Assembly: GCA_009809945.1 (NCBI GenBank)
Contig: WTPW01000668.1
Coordinates: 286,796-350,795, forward strand
Length of the DNA stretch: 64,000 bases
Direction: 5' to 3'
DNA from: Gigaspora margarita
Taxonomy: Eukaryota; Glomeromycota; Glomeromycetes; Diversisporales; Gigasporaceae
Positions 56,538 through 64,000 of the stretch are shown here, in pieces (within the stretch, counting starts at the first letter, position 1; each line of letters opens with the position of its first letter). A model generated the notes under the pieces. That model searched no databases. It was not told where the DNA came from and saw nothing but the letters and a program-made list of their open reading frames with translations. The position numbers and the translations under genes are program-made.

Positions 56538-59500
56538 AGAGATTTATGCTAATTAATTCATTGAATAAATTGCTTTATCAATATTGTGAATAATAATCTA
56601 TTTATTATATTTTATTATAGTTTATTATAGTTTAAAATGTGACTATTAACATTCTCCCATTCTTGTTCAGAAACTAATAATAAATTTGCAATTTTTTATC
56701 TAAAACAAACTTAATTCATTTAGTTGTAATGTCTATTTTTTCGAATTTTTCTTAATAGCACGGTTAATGATGCACTGATTTAATAGTTAGAATGATTTAC
56801 AGTACTACGCGTTTGTAAATATGAAAATTTTGACCACCAATTGTGTACTATTTTAAGTGACCTCGCTTAAATTATTTAATTTCTGTTTTATATTTTATTA
56901 TTCTGTGATATACAGTCTAACCTCTATATTGTCAACCTCTATATAGTCACAAATCCAATATAATCACTTTTGTAAATTTACCAACCTTTTTACTATAATT
57001 TTCACCTCTATATAAGCACATTTGCATTATAATCACTATCACAATTTTTTATTTACCACCTATATAAAACTACCCTACATAATCACATCATTTTTATAAA
57101 TATTTTGAATTAATTGTATTTTATTATTATAAATATTTTTATTTTATTTTATTATTTTTTAACAAAAAAAATTTTTAAATTTTGTTTTTTTTCAAATAAT
57201 CGATTATAATTGCTACATATAAAAGTTAAAATTGTATTAACTAAATCGATAATAATGCTCGAAGTAATATTGTTCAGGAGGCAAAATTACATATATATTG
57301 AAATTTTGAGATAATTTAATTAACATTTTATTATTACACTTTACAAGTTACACTTAGGCGAAAAAAACTAAAAAAAATTAAAAATTTTTGAATTTAACTT
57401 TAAATTTTAAAAGTGTATTAATAAAATTTTATCCAAATTATTTCAAAATTTTAAGATATATGTAATTTTGTATAACAAATAACTTTACTTAGATTATTTC
57501 CTTCGATTTACTTAATATAATTTGGACTTTTATATGTAGCTGCGATATATGATTATTTAAAAAAAGAATTTTTTAATTTTTTTTTAAATAATAGTATATC
57601 GTAGCTACATATAAAAGTCAAAATTATATTAAGTAAATCGATAATAGTTATCTAAGTAAAGTTATTTGGAATACAAAATTACATATATTCTGAAATTTTG
57701 AAATCATTTGAATAAAATTTTATTAATGCATTTTTATAATTTCGGATAAGTTCTAAAATTTTTAATTTTTTAATTTTTTTTTCGTCAAATCGTAAATTGT
57801 AAAAGTATAATAATAAAATGTTATTCAAATTATCTCAAAATTTCAACATAGATGTAATTTTGTCTCCTGAATAATGTTACTTAGAGCATTATTATCGATT
57901 TACTTAGTATAATTTTAACTTTTATATGTAGCAATTATAATCGATTATTTAAAAAAAAAAAACAAAATTTAAAAATTTTTATTTATTAAAACTTCTATAT
58001 AATCACAATTTTTTTTTATATATAATTTTATTATAATTGTGATTATATAGAATTCCCTCTATATTAGTCACATCTCTATATAATCACCACTTTTGTATCC
58101 CGAAGGTGTGACTATATGGAGGTTAGACTGTATTTTACAGTATAATAGAAATAACTTAACAAATTAAGTATAAATGAAAGATTTTTTGGCTAAATTATGT
58201 TAAAAATATATAAAAATGAAATTGATAAAGAAAATTCAAATTATCCCATAGATTTACAATTAAATAGAAGTCTTATGAAGGAGTATTTACTTTTCGGTGG
58301 TATATCTTGAAATCATAAATGAACATTTAAATTCCTTGTTATCACAAAATTGATATAAAAAAATTGTCAAATGTTAACTACAGATCATCATAAATGATTA
58401 AATTTGTATGTTCTTAACAAAACAATAAAGGTTATCAGAATTGTAAAGAAATTTTAAAATAAGTTGTAATAATGGAAAATGATAAATGTATTGTTTATTA
58501 TAAATCGGAAGGTAAAAATTTTTTTTGTGGGTTTAAATTTTGGTTAAATTTACAAACACGCCGTAATGATTTCAAAATATCCCAGTTTATAAATGATTGA
58601 TTATTTCATATGGTTAATGCAATTTAAAATAAATTACAGTAAACAACTGAAAACTGTTTGACTTATTTCAAATATCTTGATACTTGAATGTTTTATCCAA
58701 TTGATTAGCGTGAATAAAATTAAGTTAAGGAAGTCGTTGTAAATATAATGTTGCATAAATTATATTAGACAAATCAAGTGATATGCAATACAGAAGGAAA
58801 GTTAATACAGTACATGTCTAGATTCAAAAAATATTTATAAAAACGATTATAATTCCCTTTTTTAAGTTGTGACAGCATAATATGTGATATGTGTCATTTT
58901 GAAAATAATTTCGGTATAAAATTTATGCAGAAATTTATGCAAACTAATCGATTGTAAATAACTCCATTATTTTCAAATTCACATTTGAGACAGTGACTAA
59001 ATTTAATAGTAAAAAAATAGGTCATTTCAATGAATAAACCATAAGATGAAAGTTAAAAAAAAATTTATTAATTTTATTAACAGAACATTTATCTAATTAG
59101 AGGTATTTAGCATTCTATTCAATAAGAATTGGAGGCCTAGACATCCTTTTTTTTCATAAAATTCCACTTATTGGTCGAAAATATTCATTGATTGATTAGA
59201 AGAAATAATTGCTCAAGTACTTTAATTATCATTACCCAATGTCAACGAGTTATTACCTTATTACTTAATAGTTATGATAAAATCTGCAGCGAAAATAAAA
59301 AAGACACGTTTTGTGTTTTGTTGGTTCGCAGTAAATGGTGAAAAGAACCAGAATTTGGAATTGTCGTAGATTGATTTTTCCTTTCGTTGACCCATTGTTT
59401 TCACTTTTTTTTATTCGATATGTAAAAACAATAATCACTAAAAGGCAATAATTTAAAGATGTTTGCTCAAGTATCGATTAAAATCACAATCAATATTTTG

Positions 59501-59853
59501 TAATACTTGAGCATCCAACACAATCATATATTAATCGCATTGAGAAAGATAATTCAATTATATTATCACCATACTATTGGTCATCAACAATGGTCTAATT
59601 ATCTGTTATAATAGTTAAACACTGTCTCAATCACTAGCTAATCACATCGAGTGTGCTGCTTGAGAATACCCTTAACGGCACTTCCTATAAGCATGGCTCT
59701 AAGTGTTTTGTTCAATGATATTTTAAAAAAGGACATCCCGTGCCTCAATGACATCGTCAAACATGCAATGTTGACCAATTCAGGAATAATTTGGACATTA
59801 TTTAGATTGACGTTAATCAAACGATATATAATTTGATTTTACACGCATTTAAA
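56538..59853. repeat. Spacer A, copy 5, with a Tc1-like element
   Basis: Collinear with copies 3 and 4 outside 56913-58130. Hairpin at 59464-59513. The open frame at 59651-59836 lies in the conserved block before class-2 genes and has no known motif. Confidence 0.8.
56913..58130. mobile_element. 1.2 kb Tc1/mariner-like element, CAGTCTAACCTC ends
   Basis: TA flanks (56911-56912, 58131-58132). Ends CAGTCTAACCTCTATATTGT and the inverse of CAGTCTAACCTCCATATAGT. TATAATCAC repeats lie at both ends. The interior has several inverted blocks (AAATCGATAATA, AAAAGTTAAAATTGTATTA-like), so much of it folds back on itself. No transposase. Confidence 0.85.
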
Positions 59854-60882
59854 ATGATAGTAAAATGTCTTGAAAAACTTTCAAATAATTATCTTGAAGC
59901 TCTTGATGATTAAAAAGATTTAACGTGGTCATTAAGTTGATGAATCACCAAATACTAAAATATTCCAAGCACATTCAGCAATTTTAAGATACAGATCTTC
60001 ATACTTTCGTAATGAATTGGCAAAGACCAGTAAAGACAAAAATAACATTAAAACACTTGATTTAAAAAATATTTCTAAACAATAATTTGAAATTATTATT
60101 TTATATTCCGATTTATAACATGTTGCAAAAAAAATAAAAAGGAATCTAAAATATAAATTTATTTTATGCAAGGGTATATCTATGGAGGAATATTCTTACA
60201 TGATGCATCATTTATTTTTGAGCTTATGCTCATTGCTTGCGAATTTTTTTTTCGATGAATTAGCAAAGTAACTTGAAACTATATTTAATTGAAACGGAAG
60301 CTCAGTGACTTCTCTTAAATTTTACTAGCATTTATCAAAAAGTTACCAGAATAACAAAACTTCAAGAATTACAAAAATGATACAATGATGTTGTACTAAA
60401 GTACCCTGTTATGGTTTTTGATTCAGAATTATTTATCACTATTCAAAAAAATGAATTAGTCTCACTCATTTGCCAAGATGATTTACAAGTGAAAGAGGAA
60501 TCATGTTATTGAATAGGGGATTGCTCAAAACCCTGAACTACCATCCAATCCTAAAAACTGGTCCCACAAGAATTTTTTTTATATTTAAAGACCACTTTAC
60601 AAAATTGTTTACCTCATATTCACTATTTTCATATACAGTAGAAGATCTTTGGAACGATATAGCCATAAGTTTATGTCACCAAATCACAAGTAACATCAAC
60701 AATACCCCCCATCTCGTAAAATTTTAGCACCAACATTATCAACTGAAAATAAGAACATTTTCGACAGTTATAAATGAAGCACATGCCGAAAAAAATTGCT
60801 TCATGGGTTGATAAAAAAGGAAATACTTATTCTTTAACAAATAATCCATATAATTTAAATTACTTTTTCGTCGACTAGAGAT

Positions 60883-62367
60883 TAGTGTTTTGACCCGAGA
60901 ACAAAATCATCAATCGGTTACCCGAGCCGATTCTAATCGGGTTAAACCGGAATTATTTCAGTTAACTCAGTTGACCCGAGTTATCCAGCAACCGGGCAGA
61001 ATTTATAATCGGTTAATTCGGTTGACCCGAATTATCAAACAACCGAATCAGAATTTCTAATCGGTTAATTCAGTTAACACGAGTTATCCAGCTTAGCTGG
61101 GTCAACCGTAACATAATTTAAAAGTTTACCAATAATACATATAATTTTGTAAAAAAAAATATAATAAAAAATAGAACTTTAACATGACAAGTGTCAAGTA
61201 TTGTTTTAGGCCAGTGATGGCAAATCCAAAATCATTAACAATAAAAATGCAAATATTTAATTGAGAATTCAGCAAATTCCACAAATGCACCATAAAATTA
61301 CTTAATTTCTGCAATTACAGAAAAATTATCAACTCGTGTTACTGAGTTACAATTCCCGCATTACTATCTAATCATAATCCTGACCCAACCTCGTCGCTAA
61401 ACCCGTTCTATCCTCTGATCTTGACTCATTAATAACTTTAATCACCAAACAAACCAACACCAAAAATAACATTAACGAATATCGCCACAAACCACCCGTT
61501 GATAACTCCATCTGCTACGACATTACCTATGGAGACATCAATAATACGTACACCAACAAGAACGAAACATTAAAACGTAACAACGTAATGACGACGACAC
61601 CAACGGCGAAGCGATACTATAGAAGAAAAAAAAAAGTGAAACAATTTTAAACGCACTAATTAAACGGCAACGCAAGAAAACGAAGGCACTGCTCTGGCAA
61701 AGCGAACTCAATAAATGACGTCAATTACTCCACCAACTACGACATCTACTGTATGTCGCATACCAACGTGAAAGCGCAACGACAACAACTGCAACACCAA
61801 CTGACGACGGAATTAACGACGACACCAACCCTATAAAAAAAAGTTGTTCAGTTATTGTCGGTGTTGTTCGAAAAAATGTTCGGAATGGAGTTGATTTTCC
61901 GAATGCCAGTACGTTATTGCACAATTTTTATACTGTGATGTAAAAAGAGAAATTTTGGGTCGACAATATTAGTATAAATGTTGTACAAAATCAGTACAAT
62001 ATACGGTATGTTCGGAAAATCGACTCTATTTAGAACATTTTTTTGAACAAAAGCAGAAAATTTTTAGGACATTGCTGACGAAATTTGGACGAAATTGGAC
62101 GAAATTAGGATACAATTTTTTTATAGGGCAACGACGACTCCAACCAACGACGACACCAGCGACCGCACCAAAACCAACAAGGCAAGACGATTCTATGAAA
62201 AAAAAAGTTAGCAAAAAAAAACAATATAAATAAAAAAAAATGCAGATCCTGCTGGAGTAACTGGTTACATCGGATTAACCGATTAAGCATTTTATTCAAT
62301 CGGTTAACCGGATTTCTTTCGGTTCGGTTCGGTTACCCGATTATAGACCAACCGGGTCAAATCACTA
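60883..62367. mobile_element. 1.49 kb hAT-type element with GGTTAACCG/ACCCGA motifs
   Basis: Exact 8 bp duplication CTAGAGAT (60875-60882, 62368-62375). Ends TAGTGTTTTGACCCG and the inverse of TAGTGATTTGACCCG. Both ends carry many CGGTTAACCG, GGGTTACCCGA and TTATC(C/A)A motifs (60900-61110, 62270-62360). The interior has ACGACGACACCAACG-type repeats and a separate hairpin element (61866-62048). No transposase. Confidence 0.85.
61866..62048. mobile_element. 183 bp MITE-like inverted repeat inside the hAT element
   Basis: GTTCGAAAAAATGTTCGGAA and the inverse of GTTCAAAAAAATGTTCTAAA, both followed inward by GAGT(T/C)GATTTTCCGAA. Smaller GTACAA/TTGTAC dyads lie in the loop. No target duplication identified. 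Confidence 0.65.
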
Positions 62368-62789
62368 CTAGAGATGGTTTTACCAAAGAATCATTTTCGA
62401 ATTTATGTGATAAGTAAACGCAACTTGTTGTAGTTATGAAGGTTAAAGGTACTAATGAAATTCTTGATGGTTATAATCCTATCGGTTGGGATAAACCAGT
62501 TAATCTTAATAATCTTAGTAATAGAAATTGTAATGATGGCTTTATTTTTTCATTAAAAAATGGTATCATTCACAATTCTATTTTAAGTCGTGTAATACGA
62601 CCAGCATTTGCATTCAAAATATTGATGGAGGATATGATTTAGCTATGTCAAATGGTTTTAATCCAGATAGAACATGTTGTCATAGACAAGAATCATATGA
62701 AAAACGAATTATACATTTATAATGATGGATTTTATTCACATTTTTCAGCGGATAAATATGAAATATTCCAGATAAGTAAAAAGTTCTAA

Positions 62790-63710
62790 AAGTTTTATGC
62801 CAATTAATTCATATTTTGAATAATAATATATTATTATAGTTTAAAATCTGACTCCAGATTAATAATAATTTTGCAGTTTTTATCTAGAAAAAAAGTAATC
62901 GTTTAGTCGTAATGTTTGTTTTCATTTAAGCTTTGCGAAATTAGGGTTATAATTATACTAATATAATCAATTTAATTTAAATTTTTTTTTTCAATCATAA
63001 ATTTTAATTAATCGACCTTGATATGGAATTCAATTGTTTCCTAAAGGTAGGTCACAAGACCGATATGTTGGCACAATTATTTTAAGATTTATTATAAGAT
63101 TTATTTTAAGATTTTTAAGGCTATCGCTATCATGTTACGGACTCTCATGTATTGAACTAGAAAATGATCATACAAATAAATCAAGTTGTATTACGTGACG
63201 ATATTTATTAATAATTTGGATAGTGCTGATGAATTGGGTTTTTTTATTTTTAATTATCTTTGTTATTTTGATTATATTCAATTAAAAACTCGCACTCCCT
63301 TGTGTAAAAACTTTTATATTTATAATTTTTTGCTTTCATAGCAATACACATTTGAAAATTCTTAGATTTCGAGAATTTGTTTAACGAAACGATAACATAT
63401 AAGATTAATAATAATAAGACCCGAATAATACCGAATGATTATTAAAAAAATTTAGGTGATCAAACTCGTAATAATTAATATTGCTTTGTACAGCAAACTA
63501 TTGACAGCTATTCTCATATATTCTGGAACAAACTAGAAGCTTGTTTTCCGAAATCTCTTCGATTTCGTCCTAAGGATTATATAATCCTCGAAATTTGATC
63601 CCGAAACAGATGTAATTTCATTTACATTTCGAAGCGGTAAATGGCACGGGCTTTTTTTGCTTTAAGGGCATTCCCTATATGCATGGCTAGGGCATTCCTC
63701 AAACCTAGCT
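62790..63710. repeat. Spacer B, copy 5
   Basis: Collinear with copies 1-4, ending in CATGGCTAGGGCATTCC and AAACCTAGCTTCTAC. No gene. If the pattern continues, a class-1 gene should start a few hundred bases beyond the inserted sequence that follows. Confidence 0.75.
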
Positions 63711-64000
63711 TCTACTATAGGACTAGAAATACCAGTCTAAATAATTTCGCTCATTATGTGGTCCCATTAAAAAAAATTTCGCTAGAAAAAACATTTCGCT
63801 ATTAGGTTAGTGTTAGGGTGTTGCTAATAGGTTAGGATTAGAAAGTATTTTAACCAAAATTTTGCAAGGAAAACTTTTAATTAGTATGCAGAAGGCTGTT
63901 TCATAGGCGAAATTTCGTGTTATGAGCGATTTTTCATTTATTTTTGTTTCTTGAACTTTTTCACGTTACATCTGATCTCGAAATCTGATTGGCTAGCGAA
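63711..64000. mobile_element. Partial MITE at the window edge
   Basis: This sequence replaces the usual GTTACAC motif. It holds repeated ATTTCGCT, a TTAGGTTAGTGTTAGGGTG stretch and, at 63963-63993, CACGTTACATCTGATCTCGA leading to TCTGATTGGCTAG, the module also seen at 33507 and 17195. The right end lies outside the window, so the element type is inferred from resemblance. Confidence 0.5.

Larger units (their letters stand above)
59854..62789 (+). pseudogene. BTB-TLDc class-2 pseudogene O, split by a 1.5 kb hAT element
   Basis: ATGATAGTAAAATG at 59854, then TAA after LDD near 59910. Exon 2 starts near 60176 and carries the VIEWG Trp-to-TAG change and other breaks. The hAT element (60883-62367) lies in the codons for TRDGF. 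After it, TTTACCAAAGAATCATTTTC leads into TLDc with the GDK-TAA change at about 62412 and KPVNLNNLSNRNCNDGF. The copy ends near 62789 without YEIFQISKK in frame. Confidence 0.85.

Noticed and set aside
59638-59836. Overlapping open frames on both strands upstream of pseudogene O
   Set aside because: They lie in the conserved spacer block. The same block before B and D does not keep them open, and no motif is recognised.
61721-62299. Cluster of minus-strand open frames rich in Val and Trp
   Set aside because: They lie in ACGACGACACCAACG-type repeats of a hAT element, with no domain seen.

Overview
The window is AT-rich fungal nuclear DNA with intron-bearing genes and very dense transposable elements. 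Its main content is a head-to-tail cluster of BTB/BACK/TLDc genes. This gene family is strongly expanded in arbuscular mycorrhizal fungi (Glomeromycotina), and a Rhizophagus-like genome is the best guess. The assignment is an inference from gene family, base composition and repeat load.

Gene layout, all on the + strand: A (1-1014, cut by the window edge, two nonsense codons), B (3299-4577, decayed), C (5976-7529, intact), D (10845-13225, decayed, two transposons inside), E (14176-15712, one frameshift), G (29672-31140, divergent paralogue with one homopolymer frameshift or unusual splice), H (34265-35132, decayed), I (36126-37658, intact), J (39538-41407, decayed, two inserts), L (44049-45589, intact), M (47682-52939, decayed, split by a 3.8 kb hAT element), N (54998-56499, frameshifted at the very end), O (59854-62789, decayed, split by a 1.5 kb hAT element). 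The genes fall into two classes. Class 1 (A, C, E, I, L, N) is intact or nearly so. Class 2 (B, D, J, M, O) is decayed. They alternate: class-1 gene, spacer A of about 2 kb, class-2 pseudogene, spacer B of about 1 kb, then the next class-1 gene. The block is therefore an amplified two-gene unit. Several nonsense codons are shared among class-2 copies, so part of their decay predates the amplification.

The intact proteins are about 490 residues: an N-terminal BTB domain split by one short phase-2 intron, a BACK-like helical region and a C-terminal TLDc domain. BTB proteins usually act as Cullin-3 substrate adaptors. TLDc domains in other eukaryotes bind and regulate the V-ATPase or act in stress response. 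Ligands here are unknown. Differences between class-1 paralogues concentrate in a few short loops of the TLDc domain, in a mosaic pattern.

Between E and G lies about 13 kb without genes, made of nested DNA transposons and MITEs. One 6.3 kb composite (16401-22733) contains at least seven further elements, a tRNA-derived SINE and arrays of perfect palindromes. At least nine hAT-type insertions with exact or near-exact 8 bp target duplications, and several Tc1/mariner-like elements with TA duplications, can be delimited to the base. A 1.06 kb array of alternating palindromes (32074-33137) is structurally the oddest sequence. There is a 289 bp assembly gap (50844-51132) and there are scattered N bases. 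No rRNA, canonical tRNA gene or CRISPR array was seen.
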